Below, one piece after another: positions 1-11,251 of a stretch of 64,000 nucleotides of DNA (within the stretch, counting starts at the first letter, position 1; each line of letters starts with the position of its first letter). Below the pieces are notes generated by a model, which saw only the letters and a program-made list of their open reading frames with translations, had not been told where the DNA came from and did not search any database. The stretch is taken from assembly GCA_027577595.1 (NCBI GenBank), contig JANBRJ010000058.1:44538-108537 (forward strand), read 5' to 3'. The position numbers were made by a program, and so were the translations under genes. Source of the DNA: Coemansia sp. RSA 487 (Eukaryota > Kickxellomycota > Kickxellomycetes > Kickxellales > Kickxellaceae).

Positions 1-681
1 GATCTCGTGCGATAGAAGCTTGGGGAATGTATCCGTGGTCATGTGCGCTATCGCTGCGCGCATCCACATATCATGCGAGTCTCCGAGCTCTATCGCCTCA
101 ATGCCCCTGCATATATTGTCGATCGGGAGACGTTGCCCAATAACACCAGTCGACATTACTAGCGTGCTATTATCTTTAGCATCTGATGCTGATGATGATG
201 ATGGCGATGATGGTGGATTGGTTCCATTTTGATCGAATGCCTTGACACGCTTATCCCCAGCGGCTGCCATCTGCTGAGCATCTTTCAGCCCGTTCTCTCC
301 GGTAACCGCGTTGGCGCACCCCGAGTTGGTCACAACCGCCCTGATCATCTGCTTCCGTGCCTCCCTGGCCTTGTTTATTGCATTCCTGTCGAACTGCACA
401 GGCGCCGCACAAAACTGGTTGGTCGTAAACACTGCCGATGCCGTGGTCGCTCTGTCGGACAAGATTACTGCAAGATCCGCTACTCCCTTCTTCTTCTTTA
501 CTCCGCAGTGCAACCCGCCCACGTAGAACCCGCGCGGATACTGTCCACTCGAGGGAATAAACCGTTGCTTTGCTTCGGGAAACTGGCTTGCGTTCGTGTT
601 AAACATCCTGGTCATCGACCAAAGTTTCCCAGAGCGCGGATGGTGCGGCTTTGCAAGAGAAAGACTAGCAAGCTTGAACAT
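1..681 (-). CDS. argJ: Arginine biosynthesis ArgJ, 5' part (glutamate N-acetyltransferase / ornithine acetyltransferase)
   Basis: The reverse strand reads 227 codons without a stop from ATG at 681 to the window edge, where the gene is cut off. ArgJ transfers acetyl from N-acetylornithine to glutamate in the fungal mitochondrial arginine cycle. Visible family motifs are GGLHCGVK, VFTTNQFCAAPV, VTNSGCANAVTG, VMSTGVIGQ and AHMTTDTFPKL. The first ~30 residues are basic and hydroxylated with no acidic residue, as expected for a mitochondrial presequence. A Ser/Pro-rich stretch just before the STGVIG motif looks like a loop insertion. The autocleavage threonine of the family should lie beyond position 1 and cannot be checked. 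The other acetyl-cycle enzyme, N-acetylglutamate synthase, lies at 27.3-29.2 kb. The 361-bp gap from LACS1 (same strand) must hold its promoter. Confidence 0.92.
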   Translation of the reverse strand, partial: MFKLASLSLAKPHHPRSGKLWSMTRMFNTNASQFPEAKQRFIPSSGQYPRGFYVGGLHCGVKKKKGVADLAVILSDRATTASAVFTTNQFCAAPVQFDRNAINKAREARKQMIRAVVTNSGCANAVTGENGLKDAQQMAAAGDKRVKAFDQNGTNPPSSPSSSSASDAKDNSTLVMSTGVIGQRLPIDNICRGIEAIELGDSHDMWMRAAIAHMTTDTFPKLLSHEI

Positions 682-1042
682 TGTTGATAGCTTCTTCCCG
701 GTAGAAGGTAATAAATATGAAATAATATAGAAAATAGTGAAGAAAAAGGAGAAAAAAGCGATTGTTTTTGTTGAAATCAAAAAAGGGGAGGCTGGTGATT
801 CTTTTTAACCCTTTCATTTGGAAACATGGTTTCGGGAGGGTTGTGGTTCCTGCTCTTGTTTTTTTTTTGTTTGATCATGACTCACTCGATCTAGACTGTG
901 GAAATTACTCTAGAAAGTATCAGGTTACTCGCATTTCAGTTTGAGATTGCCAACACAAATGCTGCTAATAGTGGATACAAAGCGAGTATCACTTGGTGCA
1001 GTGATAAAAATGGCCTCGCGAATAAAAAGTTATGGCTGACAA
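682..1042. other. Intergenic, promoter side of argJ
   Basis: This AT-rich gap lies between the LACS1 stop and the argJ start, both on the reverse strand. I see short A and T runs but no gene, repeat copy or clear regulatory site. Confidence 0.6.
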
Positions 1043-3118
1043 CTATTGCTCGAGATTTGCTGGAAGCTCTTTGCTATTGGTTTCAACGAACAGCTGTTTG
1101 ATTTCACTTTTGTAATATTCGGCTGCAATACCACGACGCAGTTTGCGCGTAGATGTGAAGAGCTCCCCGTTGTTGTTTTCGAATGGTACCGGGTCGCAAT
1201 ATAATGCGACTATGTGTTCCTCAGGCAACAAGTTGTTTTTAAACGCGTGGTGCTGAAGCTCACTAGCAAACGCCTTGCATACTGTCTTGTCAGAACAGAG
1301 CTCTTTGTAGCTGGGCTGCTGCTTTAATGCTTTACTGTCGGTGTTTCTGCTGAAATATTTCTGCGCCCATTGTATGAACAGCTCACGCTCAGGGGATACA
1401 ATGGCAATTAGATCGCGCTCGTCAGGAGTACCATGCACAAAGATGTTGTGCACAAGCGGATGTGTGGCATAGGCCACCTCGATCGACTCGGAAGCTACCC
1501 AGCAATTGCGAGCAGTCTTGAAGCAGTTCTTCATGCGATCAATTAGTTTGATAGTGCCGTCCTCGTTGAACTGAGCTATGTCGTCGGTGGCCATCCACCC
1601 CTCATCGTCCATAAGATTCTTCGAGTTCTCTGGCAGCTTCAAGTATCCTGAAAATAGACACTTTCCGCGGATCATGAGCTCTCCCTTTGGGCATATTGGG
1701 CTGGTCGCGGAAAGGTTCATGTCAGGGATGCTGCGCAAGCGCACATCAACGCCTGGCATGGGAACACCTATATTCCCCGTGGTAGTATCAGTAGCGAGCT
1801 GAAGCACGCCGCATCCAAATGTCTCGGTCTGTCCGTATCCTTGCAGCAGATCACACGAAAGTGCAATGCGGAAAAAGTCGTGCACTTCGGGAATAAGGGC
1901 AGCACCACCGCAGTATATGGTTTGGACACAACCACCGAATATCTGTGCAACCTTGCTGAATAGGATCTTGTCCCAGAATGCATGCTTTGTTCCGCCGCCG
2001 CTCTTAAATATCTGCAACTTGCTGCTGTATGCATATCTCGCCATAACACCAACCATTCCTGGTGCGTGTATGGCTGCTGCCGCTGCTTTATCGTATATTT
2101 TGTTGAGAATGACTGGGGCGGCTAGAAACACAGTTGGGCAAAGATTCTGAAAGTCTTCAAGAAGATTCTCAGGAATACCCGAGGACATTCCGATACGTGT
2201 GTGCTCGTACATAAGGGCGTATATGGTGTTTCGGTCTACGCAATGCGTGATTGGGATGAATGACAGGTAAGTGCTGTCGCTTAAACCGCCAGAAAGATAA
2301 GCACATTTTGAAGCAAATACGTTGGAACCGTGTGTGCGTATTACGCCCTTTTGCGCGGCTAGTGTACCTGAAGTGTAGCTCACTGTGCAAATGTCCGAAG
2401 GCTTTGGCGGGTTTGCATCCGTGGGCTTTTCGCGACCCATGTCAACTACATCTGCCATATCCAAAAGCACGACGCCAAGCGACTCTGCCTGTCTCCGAAG
2501 CTCAGCGACAGACTCCGCGCTAAATGGCTGCGTTGAGATTGTGGGCCTTGAGCAGTCGAGGTTGTCCATCGAGATAACAACCTTGATGCTAGGCGTCATC
2601 CTAATGCGATTGAGCATTCGCGGGATCTTGTCCATCGAGCAAACAACGACGGCGCTTTCAGAGTTGTTGATAGTCGTCTCGGCGCTCTCGACGCCAGTCG
2701 CATCGCTGATGCCGACAGTGTAGCGGCGCGCACGAAAGGCAGAAAACTCGGCAAGCAGCCACTCGGGGCGGTTAAGAGAGTAAATGGCAAGCGGCTGCTG
2801 GTCTGGCGTAGCGGCTGGGCATTCAGGCGCATGTTCGGAATAGACACGATCCAGCCCAGAGCCAAAGTCCTCGACAATACCGCTGGCTTCGGTGGTGGTG
2901 ATCCACTGGTAGGCGCCCATCCTGCTAGTCAGTGGGTCAAACGTACGTGCGCCAAGGAACTCGCGCTTGGCGAAAACACTCACCTCGCGCTGAAACAGAT
3001 CCCAGAGTGTGGCAATGTCCTTGTACTCCTGTCCTTGCGAGCCATCCTTAAAGCCAGGGTGACGGAGTATGTAAGAGTGTCCGGGGACTTGCGAGCTAGG
3101 TACCTTGTACGACTGCAT
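1043..3118 (-). CDS. Long-chain acyl-CoA synthetase-like protein, copy 1 (LACS1)
   Basis: This 691-residue protein belongs to the ATP-dependent AMP-forming synthetase family, long-chain fatty acyl-CoA ligase branch (yeast Faa1/Faa2 are of similar size). The ATG at 3118 is chosen because all four local copies begin MQSYKVPSSQ; a TTG-initiated extension to 3145 is not shared. Landmarks are the P-loop region TSGTLAAQKG (residues ~249-258), YGQTE (~430), GWMATDD (~508), FKTARNCWVASE (~534) and the C-terminal RKLRR. The family usually has TSGTTGxPKG, GWxxTGD and K(L)xxGExVAPE, so several glycine and proline positions differ while the YGQTE motif and the C-terminal lysine are kept. The first 797 coding bases are the same as LACS4. 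Activity is likely but unproven, and the substrate is unknown. Confidence 0.85.
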   Translation of the reverse strand: MQSYKVPSSQVPGHSYILRHPGFKDGSQGQEYKDIATLWDLFQREVSVFAKREFLGARTFDPLTSRMGAYQWITTTEASGIVEDFGSGLDRVYSEHAPECPAATPDQQPLAIYSLNRPEWLLAEFSAFRARRYTVGISDATGVESAETTINNSESAVVVCSMDKIPRMLNRIRMTPSIKVVISMDNLDCSRPTISTQPFSAESVAELRRQAESLGVVLLDMADVVDMGREKPTDANPPKPSDICTVSYTSGTLAAQKGVIRTHGSNVFASKCAYLSGGLSDSTYLSFIPITHCVDRNTIYALMYEHTRIGMSSGIPENLLEDFQNLCPTVFLAAPVILNKIYDKAAAAAIHAPGMVGVMARYAYSSKLQIFKSGGGTKHAFWDKILFSKVAQIFGGCVQTIYCGGAALIPEVHDFFRIALSCDLLQGYGQTETFGCGVLQLATDTTTGNIGVPMPGVDVRLRSIPDMNLSATSPICPKGELMIRGKCLFSGYLKLPENSKNLMDDEGWMATDDIAQFNEDGTIKLIDRMKNCFKTARNCWVASESIEVAYATHPLVHNIFVHGTPDERDLIAIVSPERELFIQWAQKYFSRNTDSKALKQQPSYKELCSDKTVCKAFASELQHHAFKNNLLPEEHIVALYCDPVPFENNNGELFTSTRKLRRGIAAEYYKSEIKQLFVETNSKELPANLEQ

Positions 3119-5962
3119 GTCTAACAAAGTATTAAAAAGATACAAGCTGAAAAGGTATTAAAATTGTATAGAAACTTTGGAGAAACAAAAGTTGAATAAT
3201 GGTTGCGTTGGAGAATTTTAAAAAAAAAACGTAGCCAGCTTTATCCATCCAGACGAGAAAGGAAAAAGTGTAGACAAGAGTTCTCTTTGTTGTAGCATGC
3301 CTTTTTATTTGCTACGTAATGTTTTTTGTTTGGGATTTCCTCCACTTTATGCTTATTTTACAAGCATTTGTAACTTGATGAAAAAGAGGCACTAAAGACG
3401 TATAAATTTGAATTCGGGGTTATCAGCATGGAACTTCTCGTCCATTCCATCTTTGGCACAGCATATAAGCCGGTTTTTTCCGCTATACCATTATACTGGG
3501 GGGCCTTACAGATAGCGCGCATTTTTAGGATTTACACAAACAAAAAAGGAGAGGATTTACTTGCCACTATGTTAGTATTTTGTTGCAATTCATCAATTGC
3601 ATAAAAGGCAGCATATGTGGTGCATATTTTGGTTGACGACTTTGGGCTTCATTTCAAAAAAAAAACACACACACAATGTTGGGCTGATTGTAAAAAAAAA
3701 GTATATATGTATGGAAACAACATGTAATGTACCAAAAGCCTGTGACGTCAATATAGAACATACAATAGACAAAAGCAGTGCTATATCCTTGATATTTATT
3801 GCTTTTTGGCTCTGAAAAATAAACTAGTTGTTTGGGCAATTGTCATAGCGTCGCCCTGCGCTCAAGGCGTATTTACAAGCTCATAGTAATTTGTTCACAA
3901 TCCGCAGCTAAACTATCACATAGCTGTCGTTGGTTAGAAATGTTGACATTGTTTTACTATGTTTGCTAAAGTTATTGGTTAATTGAATTCACATGTGCAG
4001 CTGAATTGTCGACTTTATATTCCCTCATTATGGTGTCAGTTGCCACGAAAAAACGAAACATTTCCAATGAAAATGTAAACACAAAAAGACAATCATTGGC
4101 AATTGCGTGATTCATTAATTCTGATTCACCATTGGATACTCAGGAATAGAAATCTGACCCACGTTTGACTTGGGCGGAGCGCCACAGCCTGGGAAGCTAA
4201 CAATCACTCTCTCCAGAACAAACCTTCAACGCTAGCGACTCATGTTGCCATCATTGCGCCCAATTTTCTTGAACTTTTGCTTTAACCTCTGATTCCAGCC
4301 AGTAGATTAGCTGGAGCTCTTGTTGTGATCCGGATGATTCCAATTGGTAATAAACAATTTTTTTCAAAAAAAAAAAACGTAGTGCTAGTAAATGAACCAT
4401 TAATGCACATGGGTCCGATATATCTGGGGCTGATTGAAAATGGCGATAGACGAAAGCATTTTGTCACACAAAGTATTATAGTGGTACATGTTGAAATAAC
4501 AGGTTTCATGTATCAGCTTTTTTTTTATAAACAGATGGTTAACCTATATAAATAGATTTGCTCTGTTTGCACGCGGAATTTTCGGCCCACTAACTTCGTC
4601 AGTGTGACACATGCAGCCAGCCGATTTTCTCTTTTCTGCAGCAAATTTATCCCTTCACCCCAAAGAGATGAAGTACAGACATTTTTCCTCACTCTGTTGA
4701 CAGCCATTTGATTCACTGTAAATGGAGAGAAACCAAGAGACATTTTCAATTCGGAACAAAGCCCCCAGTAAGATTGTGGGTGAAATCCGATGTTGTACAA
4801 ACAGCACTAGAAATTAATTGTGTTGCACAGACCCGATTCAGCTGCAATTTAATCTTCCAACGCTCCTTACTTCGTTTACCTTCCTAAAGAGTCTCACTAT
4901 CAAGGATGTCACGTCGATCACACACTAGAGAATTTCTTCGCAAGTTGGCAATCGCTGCAAGTGCAACCCTTATAGGAGTTTGAAACACCAAACTTGGTAA
5001 TCCAAGTAAACACACCTTCTCACATCCCCAAAATGCGTCTTCAGTTGCCTTTTTGTCTTCAGCCGAGCAAACTGTATAAAAATGCAAACAAATGCCTACA
5101 TGTGGCTCGTTATGTATTATTTCTAGCGATTGCCACCGACTCAATGAAAACGTGCAGCAAGGCGCATGTAAACAGAAACGTAAATAAACAAATCGCACAT
5201 CTCGGAAATCGCCGTGTCTTGTACCCGTATTCCAAAAAAATGACACAGAGCCGAACACATGAAAACCAGTTCCAGTGCTGAAAAAGCCGTTGATTGTGGA
5301 TCGGCGAAGAAGCAGACAAAAGATGTGGTGTGCTTTTTGTATAGATTTTTAGTAATTACAAGGGAAAAAACAGGATTTCTACACTGCATACCATATCCTG
5401 TCTGAATCTCAGTTCAGTCACGATAAAAAAGGCTTTTTCTGCTCCTCCCCCACCGATTTCTCGCAACCGTACATTTGCTGCCGATCGGTCTTGTAAGGCA
5501 GGCGTTCCCTTAGCGCCTGTATGGCTCGACCATTGGTCCGTTGTCGCGGCATGCATGCGAAACAAATAAAGATGCATACGAAACCAAAATAAGAGCTTGC
5601 CGCTTATCAAGTAATAAGCGGAAAAACAAACGGGTTCAACGAAAGGAAGGTGCACTTTAGAAGCATACACTCAACAGTTTTGTTGGCCATGCTAGCCCCC
5701 TATTCTTCCCACCTCCTTTTCAGAGAATAGAAGCTTATATTGGCTGTGGCAGCTTTTTTTTGCCTCGAGTATGAGGTAAGTAATACATAATTAGGCCTAC
5801 CCTATAACGCACACGTCCCGCGCCTGCCAGTGCTGCCAACCCAACTTTGGACTCAAACTCCGCCGATTTTTCTGTTCTTGTGTATTCTTCCACCACCACC
5901 CCTTCCCCTCTGCGTCTCCCTTTTCATTTCACGCCCTATTACCCACATATCCAGCAGCCACG
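3119..5962. other. Intergenic between divergent LACS1 and RGS1
   Basis: This 2.8-kb AT-rich stretch contains many A/T homopolymer runs and only short open frames with no recognisable protein. It separates two genes transcribed away from each other and so carries both promoters. The last 130 bases before the RGS1 ATG are pyrimidine-rich, a common fungal core-promoter feature. Confidence 0.5.
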
Positions 5963-7756
5963 ATGACCAGCAACTATATCGGTGAGGATGGAGGATGGCT
6001 GCCGGATTCGGTGCCGTACAAGGTCAGAGCTGGCGTGCTTCTCACGATCCTGGGGCTACACATAATATACGCCATCATTATCTTGATGCTGTTTATCATT
6101 AAAGCGCGGGACAGGCACTCTGGTCTGGCGCAGCGTAGTGTTGCCCTTGTGACCTTCCAGACCGTTGCCCTTTTCTGCGTCGGTAGCGCCGGTCTGATCA
6201 GTACATCCATTCCGAGATGGCCGTGCTTCCTACGGCTGTGGCTTATCAACATTGGCGACGCCCTTCTTTTCGCCTCCATTGCCGCACGTGCCATCCAGCA
6301 TATTGTCGTTTCCAATGTGCACACGCTGACCAACAAAATCGCCAGCAACAACTACTCTGGCTTCAAAGGCGTGGCGCAGCACAACATCAACTCGGCGTAC
6401 ATGACTCAGACAACACGCCCCATGCGCTCGGCCAGCCAGTCCAGCATGTTTAGCAACACTGGCTTTGACTCTGAGACCAACCACCTGCACGTCTCTGGAG
6501 CACTCGGGCGCAGCAACACTGGCAGAAGCGAGAAGAAGCGCACGATGGAGCTGACGAACCCTATGCAAGGTAGCGACATGCACATGCAGAGCGAATCTGA
6601 CCTGAAGCTGTACAGGAAGCTCAAGCGGTACACACGGTGGCAGCGCTACGTTTCGGACAAGGCTCTTTCGCTATTCTTGGTCGGCCATATCCTGGCCATG
6701 GGGACGCTCTCGCTTATTACAAACATTGTGGACGACCAGTTTTCCCTAAAGCCGCTTAGTGTGCGCTGCACTATAATGTGGGGCTTCCTTCCGGTCGTCG
6801 GAGTTGACGGCTTTTACGTTGTCTTCATTCTCCCGATTTTGCTTGTAAAATGCTGGTCGCTGAAGGACGCGTTCGGTATCAGAAACGATCTCCTGATCTC
6901 GATTATTATTGGCACTATATGCCTTATATTGACTATTGTCTGGGAAACCGCGCTCTACCAGGTGGCCGAGCAGTGGTCCGGGTGGTTCTTTTCATGGGTT
7001 TGCGCCATCGTTCTTCATACCACGTCGCTGGCTATTCCGCTGTGGAGCGCAATGCGGCACTCGCGCGATGTGCTGCACCGGATGCATGGCGCCGACGCAT
7101 TGGCTCCTGTTGGCATGGATGGTACGTCGATGGCTGCTGTCATTGCCAATGCCGCCGGCGGAACCGACATGGGTAGGCGTGCTGAATTCAATTCCATTCT
7201 CGCCGATCCTTACGAGTACAGATTCTTCTGTGACTTTGCTGCATCGTGCTTCTGCTCAGAAATGACTGCCTTCATTGACGAGTACCAGTCGCTGAAGAGC
7301 CTAACTGTTATTGCGCTTGGCTCCGAGGACATTTGGCGCGAGGACGCTGACCAGCTAGACCCTGGATACATGTCCCGCATGGCAAGCAACATCGACTCTG
7401 GCATCAGCTACCTGGCGCTTGCAAACCGCGACCACCCTAATGCGAAGGCGCTTCGCTTGCAGACGCCGCCAACCGTGTGCATCCTTGAAACTGCTCGCGC
7501 AGTCTACCCACAGTACGACTTGAGCGAAGTTACTCCGTTCCCTGTGGCATCGATGGACAAGCTTGTCGCCATGTTTAGCGTTTTCATCAACTCAAACTCG
7601 TACACCGCTGTCAGCTTGCCCTCGGCTATGGTGCTTCGCATCCGCGAAAGACTCGGAAGGAGCCAGCTGACGCTCACTATATTTGACGAAATCAAAGACG
7701 AGGTGCTCAACATGCTCTACTTTGACGTTTTCACAAGATATGCAAAGAGAAAATAG
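5963..7756 (+). CDS. Seven-transmembrane RGS protein, copy 1 (RGS1)
   Basis: The 597-residue product starts at the ATG in MTSNYIGEDG. Hydrophobic segments lie at about residues 22-46, 60-83, 90-108, 232-255, 270-293, 305-328 and 336-358, a plausible 7TM array with a long Ser/Asn/Thr-rich loop (~110-225) between segments 3 and 4. A soluble C-terminal region (~410-590) fits an RGS domain: DPYEYRFFCDFAASCF, CSEMTAFIDEYQ, INSNSYTAVSLP, and a final FDEIKDEVLNMLYFDVF helix. RGS domains speed GTP hydrolysis by G-alpha, and the 7TM-RGS layout is known from plant AtRGS1 and some fungal RGS proteins. It converges with LACS2, with 165 bases between the stops. A paralogue (RGS2) lies at 18.3-20.1 kb in inverted orientation with the same neighbour. 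Confidence 0.8.
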   Translation: MTSNYIGEDGGWLPDSVPYKVRAGVLLTILGLHIIYAIIILMLFIIKARDRHSGLAQRSVALVTFQTVALFCVGSAGLISTSIPRWPCFLRLWLINIGDALLFASIAARAIQHIVVSNVHTLTNKIASNNYSGFKGVAQHNINSAYMTQTTRPMRSASQSSMFSNTGFDSETNHLHVSGALGRSNTGRSEKKRTMELTNPMQGSDMHMQSESDLKLYRKLKRYTRWQRYVSDKALSLFLVGHILAMGTLSLITNIVDDQFSLKPLSVRCTIMWGFLPVVGVDGFYVVFILPILLVKCWSLKDAFGIRNDLLISIIIGTICLILTIVWETALYQVAEQWSGWFFSWVCAIVLHTTSLAIPLWSAMRHSRDVLHRMHGADALAPVGMDGTSMAAVIANAAGGTDMGRRAEFNSILADPYEYRFFCDFAASCFCSEMTAFIDEYQSLKSLTVIALGSEDIWREDADQLDPGYMSRMASNIDSGISYLALANRDHPNAKALRLQTPPTVCILETARAVYPQYDLSEVTPFPVASMDKLVAMFSVFINSNSYTAVSLPSAMVLRIRERLGRSQLTLTIFDEIKDEVLNMLYFDVFTRYAKRK

Positions 7757-7921
7757 AGAAATTGCTTTTCTAATTTTCTTAGTGTTTTTGTTTCTATTGC
7801 TTGTCTTTGAAAATACAACAAATTGCTTAATGATACCTAGAAATGTATCTGTTGGAGTATATAAGAATCGTTGGGTTAAACGCGTATATAATATGAAATG
7901 CCAGTAAAAGAAAACAATAGA

Positions 7922-9994
7922 CTATTTGAGGTTTACCGGTGCTTCACTGTTGTCAAGCTCAGCAAACAGTTTACTGATCTCGTTTTTGTAATATTCAGCC
8001 GCAACGTTCCGGCGCAGCTTGCGTGTCGATGTGAAAAGCTCACCATTGCTGCTCTCAAATGGCGTCGGGTCGCAGTGCACCGCGGCAATATATGCCCTTG
8101 ATTGCAGGTTGTTTTTAATCGCAATGTTACGAAGCTCATCCACCAAAGCATTGCAAACAGCTTCGTTTGAGCAAATCTCTTTGTATGCTGTCGTTTCCTT
8201 TGCTGTACTGCTGCTGGTGTCCCGGGTAAGATATTTCTGCGCCCACTGTATGAACGGCTCGCGCTCAGGGGATACAATGGCAATTAGATCGCGCTCGTCA
8301 GGAGTGCCATGCACAAAGATGTTGTGCACAAGTGGGTGTGCTGAATACATTAGTTCCATTGACTCCGGCGCTACCCAGCAAAACCTTGCTGTTTTGAAGC
8401 TGTTTTTCATGCGACCGATGATGCTAATGGTACCATCTTCGTTGAACCGTGCTATGTCGTCGGTGGCCATCCACCCCTCATCGTCCATAAGGTTCTTCGA
8501 GTTCTCTGGCAGCTTCAAATACCCTGAAAATAGGCACTTTCCGCGGATCATGAGCTCTCCCTTTGGGCATATTGGGCTGGTTGCGGAAAGGTTCATGTCA
8601 GGGATGCTGCGCAAGCGCATATCAACGCCTGGCATGGGAACACCTATATTCCCCGTGGTAGTATCAGTAGCGAGCTGAAGCACGCCGCACCCAAATGTCT
8701 CGGTCTGTCCGTATCCTTGCAGCAGATCACACGAAAGTGCAATGCGGAAAAAGTCGTGCACTTCGGGAATAAGAGCAGTTCCGCCGCAATATATTGTTCG
8801 AACGCGACCACCGAATATCTGCGCAACCTTGCTGAACAGGATCTTGTCCCAGAACGCATGCTTTGTTCCACCACCGCGCTTAAATATCTGCAACTTGCTG
8901 CTGTATGCGTATCTCGCCATAGCACCAACCATTCCTGGTGCGTGTATGGTTGCCGCCGCCGCTTTATCATATACCTTATTGAGAAGAGTTGGATCTGTTA
9001 GAAACACTGTCGGGCTAAGTTGCTGGAAGTCGTCGATAAGGTTTTCCGGGGTACCTGAAAACATCCCAATACGACAATGCTCGTACATAAGCGCATAGAC
9101 GGTGTTACGTTCCGAGCAGCATGACAACGGTACAAAGGACAAGTAAGTGCTGTCGCTTAAACGGCCAGAAAAATAAGCGCACTTTGAGGCAAATACGTTG
9201 GAGTTGTGTGTACATATCGCTCCCTTTTTGGCAGCCAACGTTCCAGATGTGTAGCATATTGTGCTGATATCCGAAGGCTTTGGCGGGTTTGCATCCGTGG
9301 GCTTTTCGCGACCCATGCCAATTACGTCTGCCATATCCAAAAGCACGACGCCAAGTGACTCTGCCTGTTTCCGAAGCTCAGCGACAGACTCCGCGCTAAA
9401 TGGCTGCGTTGAGATGTTTGGCTTTGAACAGTCGAGGTTGTCCATCGAGATAATAACCTTGACGCTAGGCGTCACCTTAATGCGATTGAGCATTCGCGGG
9501 ATCTTGTCCATCGAGCAAACAACGACAGCGCTTTCAGAGTTGTTGATGGCCATTTCGGCATTCTCAATATCGACACCATCGCTGATACCGACGCTGTAAC
9601 GACGCGAGCGAAAAGCAGCAAACTCAGCGAGCAGCCATTCAACACGATTGGGCACACAAATTGCAAGTGGCTGCTGACCAGGTGTAGCGGCAGGACATTC
9701 GGGCGCGTACTTGGAATAGATATGATCCAGCCCAGAGCCAAAGTCCTCGACAATATCACCGGCCTCAGTAGTGGTGATCCACTGATAGCTGCCCGTCCTA
9801 CCAGTAGGTGGGTCAAAAGTACGTACACCAAGGAACTCGCGCTTTGAGAAAACGGTAACTTCGTGCTGAAACAAATCCCAGAGCGTAGTAATATCCTTGT
9901 ACTCCTGTCCTTGCGAGCCATCCTTAAAGTCAGGGTGCCTGGTAATGTATGAGTGTCCAGGGACTTGCGAACTGGGGACCTTGTACGACTGCAT
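7922..9994 (-). CDS. Long-chain acyl-CoA synthetase-like protein, copy 2 (LACS2)
   Basis: This 690-residue paralogue of LACS1 starts at ATG 9994 with MQSYKVPSSQ. It keeps the local signatures TSGTLAAKKG, YGQTE, GWMATDD, FKTARFCWVAPE and RKLRR; the APE triplet here is closer to the family consensus than the ASE of LACS1. It converges on RGS1, and this pair matches the LACS4-RGS2 pair in inverted orientation. The stretch at 8249-8484 looks the same as 11577-11812 of LACS3, and other parts resemble LACS1, so the gene is a conversion mosaic. It is expected to act on fatty acids at a membrane or peroxisome, but no clear targeting signal is visible. Confidence 0.85.
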   Translation of the reverse strand: MQSYKVPSSQVPGHSYITRHPDFKDGSQGQEYKDITTLWDLFQHEVTVFSKREFLGVRTFDPPTGRTGSYQWITTTEAGDIVEDFGSGLDHIYSKYAPECPAATPGQQPLAICVPNRVEWLLAEFAAFRSRRYSVGISDGVDIENAEMAINNSESAVVVCSMDKIPRMLNRIKVTPSVKVIISMDNLDCSKPNISTQPFSAESVAELRKQAESLGVVLLDMADVIGMGREKPTDANPPKPSDISTICYTSGTLAAKKGAICTHNSNVFASKCAYFSGRLSDSTYLSFVPLSCCSERNTVYALMYEHCRIGMFSGTPENLIDDFQQLSPTVFLTDPTLLNKVYDKAAAATIHAPGMVGAMARYAYSSKLQIFKRGGGTKHAFWDKILFSKVAQIFGGRVRTIYCGGTALIPEVHDFFRIALSCDLLQGYGQTETFGCGVLQLATDTTTGNIGVPMPGVDMRLRSIPDMNLSATSPICPKGELMIRGKCLFSGYLKLPENSKNLMDDEGWMATDDIARFNEDGTISIIGRMKNSFKTARFCWVAPESMELMYSAHPLVHNIFVHGTPDERDLIAIVSPEREPFIQWAQKYLTRDTSSSTAKETTAYKEICSNEAVCNALVDELRNIAIKNNLQSRAYIAAVHCDPTPFESSNGELFTSTRKLRRNVAAEYYKNEISKLFAELDNSEAPVNLK

Positions 9995-11251
9995 GTTAAT
10001 TACTTGTCTGAAATTTGATCAACAAAGGGCTTTAATAGAGTAGCACGAATGGCTGTAGAGTAGTTAATTAAATGTGGAAAATAGCTTGAGAAAACTCGCG
10101 GAAACGGAGGACAATGTAGGCTGGAGTGCTACTTAAATAGAACTCTTGCACATCCTAATTGTCGTACCTGGCACAAGTAGGTAAATGACAGGCTATATTG
10201 CTACATAAACTGGTGAGAAGATTAAACAAGGTTGCACATTCTTTCGTTGGGAAATGTTAATGCAGTGTTTGTGTACGCTATGGATGTATGCATTGGATCG
10301 ACAAATAGTTTGTTTTGGCTTTTTCATTTGTTTTAGGTTTTCAGACTTTTAAGTTGCATGTTGATTGAAAATGCTTAAAGGTTGCTGACGAAATGATTTT
10401 CAACTGGCAGATTACCATTTTACATTTGTTAGAGGATATTTCCCACTGATATCGGAAATAATGTGTGACAGATGCACCATTTGTTTTGACTTTGTATCCG
10501 TTTCCGTGTCTGCAAGATGTGTGCTAAGACACATATCGCTGTTGTAGATTTACAGGAGAGCAGGATATTTATTCTCAAAGAGTAGACTGTTTACACATGG
10601 AACCAACTGCTACGCTCCGCCCCTTTTATAGCAACTGGGATTGCCATTCGTTGTTTCCTGGTTCGTATGTCCGCAAGAAAGGAAGAAGCAAGCCATGCAT
10701 TAGTTCGGAACTGCTGAAATAGGGTTCTTTACGTGGGAAACAAAGTGCAAATAAACTAGATACATGGGTTGTATCAACAGTAGATACAATGTTATGATCA
10801 GATCAAGACGCCATCAGAATAGCATACATTAATGTTGCGACAGTATACTTTATTTGCTGGTGGAATCTTTGTAGCTGTTAATTTTATTTTTTGCCATTGT
10901 CCTTTCTAGAATTTAGCACAATACACGCATTTTTGGCTAATTGTTATTGATTGCAATAGTTTGATTTACAGATAAAATTTTATATTTAAAAGGTTAATTG
11001 TTGATGATCGCCTATAATTTAAAACTTTTGATGTTGAAGAATATAACCGTGCCTTGTGCAACTAATATTATTCGTTCTAGAAGGACGCAAAAATATGAAT
11101 ATACTTTACACCAAAATATCAATTTATGCCAGCATTTACACGTTTCACCTCGTCTGTAGAGTGTGCATCTTAAAATCTGATAGCGAAAGTCGCCATTATT
11201 TTTATTAGCACTATAATATCGAGCAAGACAAAAGTCAAGAGGAGCTACTTA
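9995..11251. other. Intergenic between LACS2 and LACS3
   Basis: The 1.26-kb AT-rich gap lies between two same-strand LACS genes and must hold the LACS2 promoter and the LACS3 3' end. I found no convincing gene or repeat copy. Confidence 0.5.

Noticed and set aside
229-687. 152-residue plus-strand frame at the left edge
   Set aside because: It is the shadow of argJ, which reads cleanly on the other strand with strong family motifs.
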